In this document: positions 36,074 through 45,273 of the stretch, in pieces
Position numbering within the stretch: the first letter of the stretch is position 1
How the letters are laid out: each line of letters opens with the position of its first letter
Assembly: GCF_017086365.1 (NCBI RefSeq)
Contig: NZ_CP070969.1
Location: 1,860,001 to 1,924,000 of the forward strand
From: Paenibacillus tianjinensis
GTDB lineage: Bacteria; Bacillota; Bacilli; Paenibacillales; Paenibacillaceae
DNA: 64,000 nt
Direction: 5' to 3'
Position numbers and translations under genes: made by a program
The notes under the pieces: generated by a model
What the model saw: only the letters and a program-made list of their open reading frames with translations
Database searches by the model: none
What the model was told of the DNA's origin: nothing

Positions 36074-37588
36074 ATGGACGCAACTTTGTTTTCGGATGTG
36101 AAGGAAGCATCCTATTTATCTACGAAAAAAACGTACCGTTATCGCCCAATCATAAGGTATATGTACGAACAAAAACGTATTTTTAATACCGAAGTTTTAC
36201 CAAACGAAATTTTTAATTATTTGATACAATACCCTCAGTTCGGCGATTACACTATGGAAGAGTTGTTCGCCGATTTAAACGCACTTGTGAAGAGTAACAA
36301 TTTGACAGAGATTCCGGATAACACTGAAGTCGAAGGCATTGAAGAGTTCAAAAGAAATCGAAGATTATTTGTCTTGACGGATTTTACTTTTGAAATCGAA
36401 AAAATGCTGACGTCATTCGAAAAAAACTTTCATCGTATCGGCACCTCATTGGAGCCAACACTTCCAGAGAAGCTTTACAACGCACTGCATAGACTTCGTG
36501 ATTTTAGCCGAAGAAAAAACATGGATAAAGAAGATTTAGTCTTCCTAAACGAAGTTTGGGAAGATATGTTCGATAAATTTTTAAAATTAGATAACAATGC
36601 CTCGATGTATTTGTCCCACATCAATGCAGAAAAATTAGAGGTGATTATGGCGCAGCCAGACGCCTTTATTGTCTTTAAAGACGAATTTGTGGCATATTTA
36701 ACTAATTTTATTATTGGATTAAAGAAAAATGCGCCTTACATCGAGCAGATCCTACGGGATATTGAAGATCCGGGATTTACTGTTTTGAAGAAATATTTGA
36801 TTCAATTTCAACGCACAATTCCGAAGACGGAGGTTATTCCTGACAGTGACTTCGAAATGGCGTACGACGAAATTTGGCTAGGTGTCACGCACTGGTTCAT
36901 CTCTATAGATGAAAAAGAAAGCAAAGTACGGCAATTGGAAAGACGAACGAATAGTTCGATTGTGAGTGTTACGAAACTTGCGCAGCAAGCTGCTGAACGG
37001 CAATTTTATACACGCAATCGCAAAACCGATTATTTGCACCTGGCTAAAATGGTCCACCAACAAAACGACCTGGAAGAGGCAGGTGAATTATTTAGTTTTC
37101 TTTTCGGGTTCGATAACATTAAGCATTTCAAAACAAACGGAAAAGAAACAGACTCCACTAAATATACGATTTGGGACTGTCAGCCAGAGGAAGTGGACAT
37201 CACATACCGGGCGAAGCAGCCTACGGATAAACAAACAAAGCGTAGCTTAAAAGTTCCGGCGATGGGCGAAGAAGCTTTGCAACGTAAACGAATGCTGGAG
37301 GCACAAAGGGATTACGAAGATAAGGAAATAAAAAAGCTGCTGGATTGTAACTATTTGGCACTTCGCGAATTAGGTACTGTTGAGTCCTTCATTCGTAACG
37401 CTATCTTGACCTGGATAAACAAGGGGATGTTGTCCAAGATGCAAGATTCGAACATATGCGAAGGAAGAACGGAACATGGTGTCAAGTTTAAGCTTGCGCA
37501 AGTAAGCGATGACATTATCGAACTGCATTCTCCTGATGGGATACTAAAATTACCCGATTATGAATTTACCTTTAGCGAGGTGAAATAA
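36074..37588 (+). CDS. jetA: Wadjet protein JetA (kleisin-like)
   Basis: 504 residues, first gene of a four-gene operon in the jetA-B-C-D order. The N-terminal 100 residues look like a winged helix (YRYRPIIRYMYEQKRIF, NEIFNYLIQYPQFGDYTMEELFADLNAL), and the rest is helical. JetA is the kleisin (MukF-like) subunit that links the SMC heads. The identification rests mostly on gene order with the unmistakable SMC-like third gene, because JetA is poorly conserved. The length fits the type II form best, but the type assignment is tentative. Wadjet extrudes and cleaves small circular DNA, so it limits plasmids. Confidence 0.82.
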   Translation: MDATLFSDVKEASYLSTKKTYRYRPIIRYMYEQKRIFNTEVLPNEIFNYLIQYPQFGDYTMEELFADLNALVKSNNLTEIPDNTEVEGIEEFKRNRRLFVLTDFTFEIEKMLTSFEKNFHRIGTSLEPTLPEKLYNALHRLRDFSRRKNMDKEDLVFLNEVWEDMFDKFLKLDNNASMYLSHINAEKLEVIMAQPDAFIVFKDEFVAYLTNFIIGLKKNAPYIEQILRDIEDPGFTVLKKYLIQFQRTIPKTEVIPDSDFEMAYDEIWLGVTHWFISIDEKESKVRQLERRTNSSIVSVTKLAQQAAERQFYTRNRKTDYLHLAKMVHQQNDLEEAGELFSFLFGFDNIKHFKTNGKETDSTKYTIWDCQPEEVDITYRAKQPTDKQTKRSLKVPAMGEEALQRKRMLEAQRDYEDKEIKKLLDCNYLALRELGTVESFIRNAILTWINKGMLSKMQDSNICEGRTEHGVKFKLAQVSDDIIELHSPDGILKLPDYEFTFSEVK

Positions 37589-37591
37589 ACG

Positions 37592-38779
37592 ATGAAGAAA
37601 CTAACGGATGAATACTTGGAATGTATTCAGCGGCTGTTGGATGATTTTTGGGTTCTGCGTTTCGAAAACGAAGAGCTCTTTTTTTACATCAGACAATACG
37701 AACACGAGCTTCGAACCTACTTTAAAGATACATTCCGGTTTAAGCTCGTTGTAGGGAGCGACTTTGCGAAGCTTGAGAAATTTCAGCTTACGCCCCACCC
37801 GGATATGGGCATCGAAGTTTTTAAAGAAAACAAAGACTATGTTTTCTTTTTCTGCTTGCTCGCTTTCCTAGAAGGCAAAACGACACAGCAATTCACAATA
37901 TCGGACGTTTGCGAAGCAATCGTTTCGTATTTTCCGGAACGAATCGGCTCAGACGGACTCCCTGAAACAACCCTCATCACATGGAAAGAAGCAGAAGGGT
38001 ACTACAATCGTTTATCGTTAATTCGAGTTTTGAAAGAGGCGGAACGCAGACATCTAATTATTGTGGTCGACAGAGAGTTAGACGGATTTCGAAATTCAGA
38101 TTCTAACGATGCACTTTTGAAGAGCACAGGTCTTGGTAAATATTTTATTCGTAATTTTGGCTTCGATATTACAAAGGCAAATTCACTAGACGATGTCATT
38201 TCGATGCAAACGGATCAAGAGAAAGGACTTGGTATCGAAACCAAACACAAAATGTACCGCCGGCTGTTTTTGGAGCCAGTGATGTATAAAGATGAAGCAC
38301 AGGGGCTGGAGTTTGATTACTTGCGCACCTACGGTCACCATATCGGAGACCACGCGGATAAATACTACGATATGAATTTTGAACTATACCTCAACACTGC
38401 GATGCTCACACGAAGAACCAGCCGGCGAAACGAATTTACTTTTCCAGCCGACAATGCGGAATCCAACTTGGTCGTTCAATTTGCTAGCGAAGTTCGCAGC
38501 CTTTATATTGACGAATCTATTAATCCCTCGGCAAATGGTAACATCTCACTATCTGTGGCACACATAGAAGGCATCGTTCGTACACTTATCGAACAAAAAA
38601 GCAGTAAATGGACAGCCACATTAAAAGCCCAAAGCGTTCATGAATTAATTATGACCATCACGAAATTTCTGCTTAAATGGAATTTGGCTCGCCCGCTAGA
38701 TGATGGCGGACTCATGCTGTATGACGCTGCGGTTCGCTTTGATGAAAAAAACAACATCCTAAAGGGGCTCAGTTCATGA
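37592..38779 (+). CDS. jetB: Wadjet protein JetB (KITE-like)
   Basis: 395 residues with GAGGTGA before the ATG, three bases after the jetA stop codon. The sequence has winged-helix character (FTISDVCEAIVSYF, YNRLSLIRVLKEAERRHLIIV) as expected for a MukE/KITE subunit that binds the kleisin. Its stop overlaps the start of jetC by four bases (ATGA), giving tight translational coupling. A second winged-helix-like region is at the C-terminus (VHELIMTITKFLLKWNLARP). Function assigned from operon position and fold pattern. Confidence 0.8.
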   Translation: MKKLTDEYLECIQRLLDDFWVLRFENEELFFYIRQYEHELRTYFKDTFRFKLVVGSDFAKLEKFQLTPHPDMGIEVFKENKDYVFFFCLLAFLEGKTTQQFTISDVCEAIVSYFPERIGSDGLPETTLITWKEAEGYYNRLSLIRVLKEAERRHLIIVVDRELDGFRNSDSNDALLKSTGLGKYFIRNFGFDITKANSLDDVISMQTDQEKGLGIETKHKMYRRLFLEPVMYKDEAQGLEFDYLRTYGHHIGDHADKYYDMNFELYLNTAMLTRRTSRRNEFTFPADNAESNLVVQFASEVRSLYIDESINPSANGNISLSVAHIEGIVRTLIEQKSSKWTATLKAQSVHELIMTITKFLLKWNLARPLDDGGLMLYDAAVRFDEKNNILKGLSS

Positions 38780-41700
38780 TTATATTCAAAAAAGAAACTA
38801 ACCGATGGAAACCTCATAGGCTTATACTGTGCAACTACTGGTACTATACGTACAAAGTATATCAATTTAAAAATGGTCGCATCCTTTTTCGGGGACACAA
38901 TGCTTCCGGAAAATCTATTACAATGCAATCACTCTTCACATTTTTGCTCGACGGGAATAAATCCCCATCAAGACTTGACCCTTTTGGTTCCTCAGCGAGG
39001 AAACTCTATGAAATCCTGCTGGGCGAAGAATCGGTGAATCGCGATATTCAAGAGCGGATTGGTTATATTGCCATTGAGTACAAAAGAGAGAAGACCGAGG
39101 AATATATGACGACTGGCTTTGGTCTTCATTCAAAACGCAAAGACAACCGCCTAAAAAATGCGTGGGGATTCGTGATTCACGACCCTTTTCGTAGAATTAA
39201 CGAAGGAGAAAATCCGCTTCCCGTCTACAAGCGCGAAAAGTTGGACGGAAAATGGGAACGGCTGCCTCTGACCCGCGAGGAATTTGTTAAAGCCGTAGGA
39301 AACAGCGGCACAGTGGTTGATGAATCGCATTACGCCGCGCTCGTTAACAGTCATTTGTTTAAATTCCCTGATGCTTCGAATCTAGAGATGTTCACGGAGG
39401 TTTTGACGCAGCTAAAAAGCCCGAAGTTGTCGCGTGAAGCTGGTCCAAACAAACTCAAAGAAGTTCTGCACAACTCGCTTATGCCCATTTCGGACAAGGA
39501 AATATCTCCGCTTACCGTTACCGTAGAATCCATGGACAAAACTCAAGCAACCATCGAAAAACATGAGCAGGACTTGGCAGCGGTTAGAAGTATGGCAACT
39601 GAATATGCCAGATATAAGCGATACGTATTTGCCGAGAAAGCGAAGTATTATCTCGACAATAAACGCATCCTAGATAGCCACGCCAAGAAATTCAAGGAAA
39701 CAGAATATACGATTCGCCTTAAATCGGCTGAGAAAGAAACGAAGGAAGCCGAAAAGGAAAGTAAAAGCAATGAACTCGAAGTTTTAAACCGAGAGTATGA
39801 TGAATATCGGGGCGGTGAAGTGGCTCAACTGCAAGGCAATCTAGATAAAGCCGAACGGGAACTGACGCAGTTCTCAAAAGACGCTCTTGCAAAAGAAGAG
39901 CGCTTTAACACAAAAAACGACCTGGTTACGAAATCCATTGAAAAAATACGGAAACTCGAAGATGCAATTTACACCGCAAAAAAAGAAATGGGTGCTCATT
40001 TAGCGGAACTTGAGGATATGTCCGTAGACACCGGCTTTGATGACGTTCTGTACCTCCCTCATTTTAAAAAATGTGCGGATGATGCCGCTTATGACTTCTC
40101 CATGTGGGAGCGGGATTCAAAAAAATATCTGTCTCTACTACAGACGACACGTTCAAAGATTAAAGAATATGAGTCTCTTAAAGATAAAACGAATGCGCTG
40201 AAAACTGAAATCGAGCGTCTACAAATCCGTTACAACGAACAACGCGAACTTCTCAAGGAACTTGCTAACTCCTATGATTGGGAGAGAGAAGAGGGCGCGA
40301 AAGAGTTGTCGGTTTGGTTTGAGTCGCTTTGCACATTGACTGCAAGCAATGGGGCGATACAAGAAACGCTCGATTTGTTTCCGGAGTACCTAATTTCTGT
40401 TTCGGACGAGCAATTGAAAAGTCCGCTTTCGATTGAGAAAGATGCTCAGATTGAACATGCACAGGTGGAGTCGATTAAACTTCAAAACCTGATAGATTCC
40501 TTAAAGTTGAGAAAAGGGGAGCTCGAAGCTACCCTTAGTGACCTTGAAAATAACAAAGAAATTGAGCCATACAAATCCTACGCTAAGGCTGAGCAATTCA
40601 AAGGGCTAACTGAAATGGGTGTTCCCTTTATCCCATTTTGGGCGGCTGTCGAGTTTAAAGAAGGTTTGAGTGGGGAAGCGAAAGCAAATATTGAGTCGGT
40701 TGCTATCGAGCTTGATTTGCTTAACGCAGCTATTGTTCCTGTTCATGCTTACGATGAAGCCAAAAAAAATAGTGTCGTACTGTCCCGCAACAACAAATGT
40801 GACCGCAATTTGACCGAATATTTGACCCCAGTTTCAAGTGACAACGTTTCTGATACCGATATACTTGCTGTCTTAATGGGCATTTCGATTGACCACACAA
40901 GTCAAACTTTCGTCGCAGCTTCCGGCGAATTTAAAACCGGTATCGTCGAAGGAACCTCTCCTTCTTTTGGCGACGCAAAGTTTATTGGTAAAACGGCTCG
41001 TGATTTGCTTCGTAAAAAAGAGATTGTCCGCATTCAAGGCGAAATTGTAACTATTGAGGACGAACTCGAACAGCTTCATTCGCAAAAAAAGGCATGGCTT
41101 GAAACGAAGCAACAGATTGCAAATGAGTTTTCTTCTTTCCCGTTCTTTAATACGTTAAAAACAGCAAAGAGTCAGTACGAAGAGAAAATAAATTTTATTA
41201 CGCATATCGTCAAATCCGAATTGGATAACAAGTCGGAGCTTTATAAGAGACTAGCCGCTGAACTAGAGGGACTGCTATTGTCTGTTAAAGCAACGGCTGC
41301 TTTCACAAGCCTACCACTTACGGAGAAGGCGTTCGCGGAAGCCATTGATGCCACCAACCATTATTTACTTCTTCTGACGAACATCAAAAGCGATTTCCGA
41401 GCTCTTGCTGATAAACGGAATTCCCTGCGCACCGAGCAAGATAATAAAGAAGAGCATGAAAATGACCTGGAGGATTTAAGGGGAGAATTGTTTACCATCC
41501 GTAACAAGATAGACCGCACATCGAAATATATTCAGTCCCTTGAAGACCAATTGAAACTAAGCGGTGCCGAAGAAGTACGTAAACGCATCGCGGAAGTCAT
41601 CGCGAAACTTCAATCTTTGCCGGGTGAAATAAGTCAGCTTGCGACGGATGTGGGCGTTATTCAAAACAAAATTGCAACCATGGTTGAATCCCTGCCTTCA

Positions 41701-42981
41701 CTTAAATCTACGATTCATTTTTACAACGAGCTTTGCTCGGCATGGGAAGTAATTTTTGTCCAAGATGTACGAGAAAATGCTTCGGAATATGAGCTTGATG
41801 AAACGTTGGACACCAAGATGATGGCGAAGCAAATTTACGACAAGTTTGGCGTTCTGCTCGACAAAAAGGAAAAGTCTCAAGTAAATACCGAATTATCGAA
41901 ACATTTTACAGCAAGCAGCATGAGCTTAATCGAATACGATGCAGAATTAAAAGCTGTTCCTTACATGGTTAACTTCACGAACATTCCAGAAGAGGAACAA
42001 GCAAACGTAGAACTGCTCAAATCGGTAGCGCAGTTCTCGAAAATTACGCTTCAACTTCAAATTGATGGTGAACTTCGTACGCTTTCACCTTCTGAATTAC
42101 GCACGAAACTCGAAGGCTACGTTAATATGCAAAAGAAAACACTCACAGATAAGGACCGCGAGCTATTCGAAGATATTATGATTAATTCCATTGGCGAAAC
42201 GATTCGCAACAAGATTCGCAGTGCTAATGATTGGGTTAACCGCATCAATGCTTTTATGGAACTTGCGAAAAATTCAAGCGGTTTGAGGTTCCAAGTCCAG
42301 TGGAAACCGATTACTAAGCAAGATGAAGGCGAACTAAAAACCGAAGATTTGGTCAAATTGCTCGAACGCGACCCCAAACTACTAGCAGATCATGACCGAC
42401 TCAGTATCTCTCAGCATTTCCGTTCGAAGGTAAATGCGGCGAAGCAAATCATGGAGACTGACGGTAAAGTACAGTTCTTGGAGGTGATTAAATCTGTTTT
42501 GGACTATCGCAAATGGTATGAAATAATCATCAAGTACGAAAAACCAGGCGAATCCATGAAAGAAATGCAGACGAAGCATTTCAACTCGTTCAGTGGTGGC
42601 GAAAAGGCGCTCGCGATGTATACGCCGTTACTTGCAGCTGTTGACGCTAGACTTCAAAGCGCCAGCGAAGATGCCCCCCGTATTTTTGCACTCGACGAAG
42701 CATTCGCAGGCGTTGATGATAACAACATCGAAGAAACCTTCAAGATTATCGAAATGTTCGATTTTGACTACACCTTGAATTCGCAAGCGTTGTGGGGATG
42801 TTTTTCTGAAGTGAAGCATCTTTCTATTTACGACTTGTCCCGTCCGCAAAACGCAAACTACGTCATCACCACTCAATACGAGTGGGATGGCATCCGGAAA
42901 ATCTCTATTGCGGAAAGTCTCGATGACATTATGCCGGAAGAGACGTTTGAATTAGTGGACGAACAAGCTGTTCTTTTCTAA
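38776..42981 (+). CDS. jetC: Wadjet protein JetC (SMC/MukB-like ATPase)
   Basis: 1401 residues. The ATPase head is split at the two ends: Walker A in RGHNASGKSITMQ (about 38-50), ABC signature in FNSFSGGEKALAM (near 1270) and Walker B in RIFALDEAFAGVDD (near 1302). Between them are long coiled-coil arms (about 270-580 and 750-1050, broken by a hinge-like region near 600-760). This is the motor that extrudes DNA loops on plasmid-sized circles. The frame is intact, unlike the helicase next door. Confidence 0.95.
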   Translation: MIIFKKETNRWKPHRLILCNYWYYTYKVYQFKNGRILFRGHNASGKSITMQSLFTFLLDGNKSPSRLDPFGSSARKLYEILLGEESVNRDIQERIGYIAIEYKREKTEEYMTTGFGLHSKRKDNRLKNAWGFVIHDPFRRINEGENPLPVYKREKLDGKWERLPLTREEFVKAVGNSGTVVDESHYAALVNSHLFKFPDASNLEMFTEVLTQLKSPKLSREAGPNKLKEVLHNSLMPISDKEISPLTVTVESMDKTQATIEKHEQDLAAVRSMATEYARYKRYVFAEKAKYYLDNKRILDSHAKKFKETEYTIRLKSAEKETKEAEKESKSNELEVLNREYDEYRGGEVAQLQGNLDKAERELTQFSKDALAKEERFNTKNDLVTKSIEKIRKLEDAIYTAKKEMGAHLAELEDMSVDTGFDDVLYLPHFKKCADDAAYDFSMWERDSKKYLSLLQTTRSKIKEYESLKDKTNALKTEIERLQIRYNEQRELLKELANSYDWEREEGAKELSVWFESLCTLTASNGAIQETLDLFPEYLISVSDEQLKSPLSIEKDAQIEHAQVESIKLQNLIDSLKLRKGELEATLSDLENNKEIEPYKSYAKAEQFKGLTEMGVPFIPFWAAVEFKEGLSGEAKANIESVAIELDLLNAAIVPVHAYDEAKKNSVVLSRNNKCDRNLTEYLTPVSSDNVSDTDILAVLMGISIDHTSQTFVAASGEFKTGIVEGTSPSFGDAKFIGKTARDLLRKKEIVRIQGEIVTIEDELEQLHSQKKAWLETKQQIANEFSSFPFFNTLKTAKSQYEEKINFITHIVKSELDNKSELYKRLAAELEGLLLSVKATAAFTSLPLTEKAFAEAIDATNHYLLLLTNIKSDFRALADKRNSLRTEQDNKEEHENDLEDLRGELFTIRNKIDRTSKYIQSLEDQLKLSGAEEVRKRIAEVIAKLQSLPGEISQLATDVGVIQNKIATMVESLPSLKSTIHFYNELCSAWEVIFVQDVRENASEYELDETLDTKMMAKQIYDKFGVLLDKKEKSQVNTELSKHFTASSMSLIEYDAELKAVPYMVNFTNIPEEEQANVELLKSVAQFSKITLQLQIDGELRTLSPSELRTKLEGYVNMQKKTLTDKDRELFEDIMINSIGETIRNKIRSANDWVNRINAFMELAKNSSGLRFQVQWKPITKQDEGELKTEDLVKLLERDPKLLADHDRLSISQHFRSKVNAAKQIMETDGKVQFLEVIKSVLDYRKWYEIIIKYEKPGESMKEMQTKHFNSFSGGEKALAMYTPLLAAVDARLQSASEDAPRIFALDEAFAGVDDNNIEETFKIIEMFDFDYTLNSQALWGCFSEVKHLSIYDLSRPQNANYVITTQYEWDGIRKISIAESLDDIMPEETFELVDEQAVLF

Positions 42982-43004
42982 ATCATGTAAACGAGGAAGT
43001 AACC

Positions 43005-44315
43005 ATGCCAACTATTGCAGAAGCCACACAATATTTCAAGGAGGAAAGAGGCTTTGACCGCCTCTTTCCCCTTATATTAAAGCGATACAAAGGTCTTCAA
43101 GCGTTAAGCGGAACCGTGAAATTGAAAGATATAGAGCCAAATGAAGTTAACGCCATTGAACGCTTTTTAGCCAAACAGCTTAAAATCGTTAATGGCGTAG
43201 CTACTATTTCTGTTGAAAACATTGTTGAGGAATACAGCAAAACGCTGTACGGTCACATCCCTTTCCTTGACCTATTAGAATCTTATTTTGACAAACCGAT
43301 TTTAACTAACAAAAAGGAAAGAGAAATACTTAGCTCCGTTAAGTTTTCTTTTTTTGAAAACAGCTACCTGCTTTACAAGAGTGCTTTGGGCGATATTATT
43401 TACGACCGAATTCAATCGAGGTCCCGCGGTAGCGCGCAGGTGCATTTGTTATATGAGCGAGACAAATCGTTATTAAGTTCCATTTTGCCTGCTGTGTTTT
43501 TTGCTATTTCCAAACTTCCTTTGGATGAACCGGTCAGACTTCCGCTGTTCGCGTCTGGAATCAATGGAAATCCTCACTTTCTAGATTTCGATACAGAAGC
43601 GGGACGTATTTTTATTTCTTTTCTTCAAATATTATTGGAAAATGATGATGTTAAAAGTTACGAATCGCAACCTAGCGCCGAAGAAATGACTGAGATTTTA
43701 AATTTTTTTGGCATTTGGAGAGACGATGTTCTTAACCAAGTGTCGTGTTTCGGAATCCGTGGATATAAGAGTGATGACTCTTCATTTCTTGTGCTGGATG
43801 CCGCGACTGAGGAAAAAACATTTATCAACTTACCCCTTCGCGATGTGCTTCGATTAAAGCGAGTTGAAACTTATCGAAATACCGTTTTTATTGTTGAAAA
43901 TTCCTCTTTGTTTTCTAGTCTTGTTGATTGTTTTATTCAAGAAGATAACTTTCCAAGTATCTTATGCACGCATGGTCAATTGAATCTAGCTTCGCTTAAG
44001 TTGCTCGATAAATTGTCTCAAACCGCTGATGTAATTTATTATTCCGGAGACCACGATGTGGACGGTCTTATTATTGCCGAGAACGTCAGTCGCAGGCTTG
44101 GACATAAATTAGAATTGTGGCGTTTTGATGCTGAGAGTTATACGAGTAGCCTTTCGGATGTGCCGCTAAGAAACGAATCTCGGTTGCAATTTGTGACCAA
44201 TGAACATTTACTGCCCTTAAAGCAGCTTTTGCAAGAACTAAACTGCGCAGCGTATCAAGAGCGTTTGTTCCCTGAATACATTAAAGACATTAAAAACGTA
44301 TTGAGAGTTTATTAA
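43005..44315 (+). CDS. jetD: Wadjet nuclease JetD (Toprim)
   Basis: 436 residues with GAGGAAGT five bases before the ATG. The C-terminal 150 residues form a topoisomerase VI/Toprim-like fold: VFIVENSSLFSSLV gives the conserved Glu (near 305) and YYSGDHDVDGLIIAENV the DxD (near 350). JetD cleaves the DNA once the JetABC motor has stalled. The N-terminal part (FDRLFPLILKRYKGL, KDIEPNEVNAIERFLA) is the arm domain. A DUF2399-like tail would fit a type II system. A terminator follows. Confidence 0.87.
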   Translation: MPTIAEATQYFKEERGFDRLFPLILKRYKGLQALSGTVKLKDIEPNEVNAIERFLAKQLKIVNGVATISVENIVEEYSKTLYGHIPFLDLLESYFDKPILTNKKEREILSSVKFSFFENSYLLYKSALGDIIYDRIQSRSRGSAQVHLLYERDKSLLSSILPAVFFAISKLPLDEPVRLPLFASGINGNPHFLDFDTEAGRIFISFLQILLENDDVKSYESQPSAEEMTEILNFFGIWRDDVLNQVSCFGIRGYKSDDSSFLVLDAATEEKTFINLPLRDVLRLKRVETYRNTVFIVENSSLFSSLVDCFIQEDNFPSILCTHGQLNLASLKLLDKLSQTADVIYYSGDHDVDGLIIAENVSRRLGHKLELWRFDAESYTSSLSDVPLRNESRLQFVTNEHLLPLKQLLQELNCAAYQERLFPEYIKDIKNVLRVY

Positions 44316-44331
44316 AAACTTTATCAAAGAA

Positions 44332-44361
44332 AGCCGGTCCACAAAGGATCGGCTGCCTTTT
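44332..44361 (+). terminator. Terminator of the Wadjet operon
   Basis: Stem AGCCGGTCC/GGATCGGCT followed by GCCTTTTAT, 16 bases after the jetD stop codon. Confidence 0.8.
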
Positions 44362-44368
44362 ATACAAC

Positions 44369-44378
44369 TAACGGGCAG
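44369..44378 (+). repeat. Direct repeat TAACGGGCAG, right of the Wadjet operon
   Basis: Exact copy, in the same orientation, of the 10-mer at 36002-36011. The two bracket the Wadjet operon at a distance of about 8.4 kb. Wider flanks do not match, so coincidence is possible. Confidence 0.35.
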
Positions 44379-44433
44379 TTTGATCAACAAGGAGCTTGGG
44401 AGGGCGATTCAAAATGAAGTTTTTACATACGAT

Positions 44434-44463
44434 CAAAAAAATACCCGAAGGCTAGTGCCTTCG
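44434..44463 (-). terminator. Terminator of the 171-residue gene
   Basis: On the minus strand, a 7-bp stem CGAAGGC/GCCTTCG with loop ACTA is followed by GGTATTTTTTT, immediately after the gene's stop codon. Confidence 0.88.
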
Positions 44464-44470
44464 AGCTGTA

Positions 44471-44986
44471 CTATTTCTTAAAAAAGTTTTCTTCAAAGCG
44501 TTTAGCCTTTCCCTGAATTATCGATATTTTCTGAGCCTCATCTCTTTGCTTCTTTTCCTCGCTTTCTTTTTGGAGTTGTAATTTCTTATTTTCGATTTCT
44601 TTTTCTAAATCTAATATAGTTTCGGTGATAATCTTGCTCCAACTACCTTCCACATCCCATTTTACAAACGAGGTAGCATTATACTTGAAACCAATTATGT
44701 CTTTATTCCAATCAACCTGTAGCCCATGTGGTGCATTATAAACTGTAAGTTCTTCTTTTGTGCTCTTATCGACGAGAGTAATCGTCATAGTCCAGTCTGC
44801 CCACTGATGAAGGTAATAATGAACATTTTGATACTCTAATTTAATTGTTCTATCGTTTTCGTAACCAATAGATTCTTTAACAGGGAGACCTATTTCCTCC
44901 CCATACTTTAGAACCCTAAGTAAGCTTTTTAGTGGGAGCATCACTTGTTTTGGTTGTTCTATCGGTTTCTTCTTAGAAAAAAACAT
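44471..44986 (-). CDS. Hypothetical protein with charged C-terminal helix
   Basis: 171 residues, starting MFFSKKKPIEQPKQ; the ATG has GGTGGTGA upstream, so a GTG 18 bases earlier is less likely. The middle (about 40-110) looks like a small beta-rich fold (YYLHQWADWTMTITLVDKS). The last 50 residues are a highly charged helix (EKEIENKKLQLQKESEEKKQRDEAQ). No signal peptide, membrane span or known motif. It stands alone between the Wadjet operon and the spare spoVR copy, with its own terminator. Confidence 0.65.
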   Translation of the reverse strand: MFFSKKKPIEQPKQVMLPLKSLLRVLKYGEEIGLPVKESIGYENDRTIKLEYQNVHYYLHQWADWTMTITLVDKSTKEELTVYNAPHGLQVDWNKDIIGFKYNATSFVKWDVEGSWSKIITETILDLEKEIENKKLQLQKESEEKKQRDEAQKISIIQGKAKRFEENFFKK

Positions 44987-45062
44987 TCCGTCACCACCCG
45001 CCACAATTTGTAATCATTATATGTGGGAAATCTTTCGGATATGCTGTTGCCGCAAAGTCAAG

Positions 45063-45091
45063 ACTGCCTTTGTAAAAAAGGCAGTTTTTTG
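45063..45091 (+). terminator. Orphan terminator-like hairpin
   Basis: Stem ACTGCCTT/AAGGCAGT followed by TTTTTT in a gene-free stretch (44987-45273). No plus-strand gene ends here; it may be a remnant of a lost gene. Confidence 0.5.
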
Positions 45092-45273
45092 AACTGTCAG
45101 CTTTGCAAATCATTAAGCGGCTCTCATTAAGGTTTGCATTCCCGTCCATTGGCACTAATTAAGTAATTTTTTTAATCTCCAGTAATTGTTCAACTTTGAT
45201 TACAAGTCCAGCATCTACCAAAACATTAAAAGCCTAAAGTATATATTGCTTCATTAGGATTTAACATAGCCTT

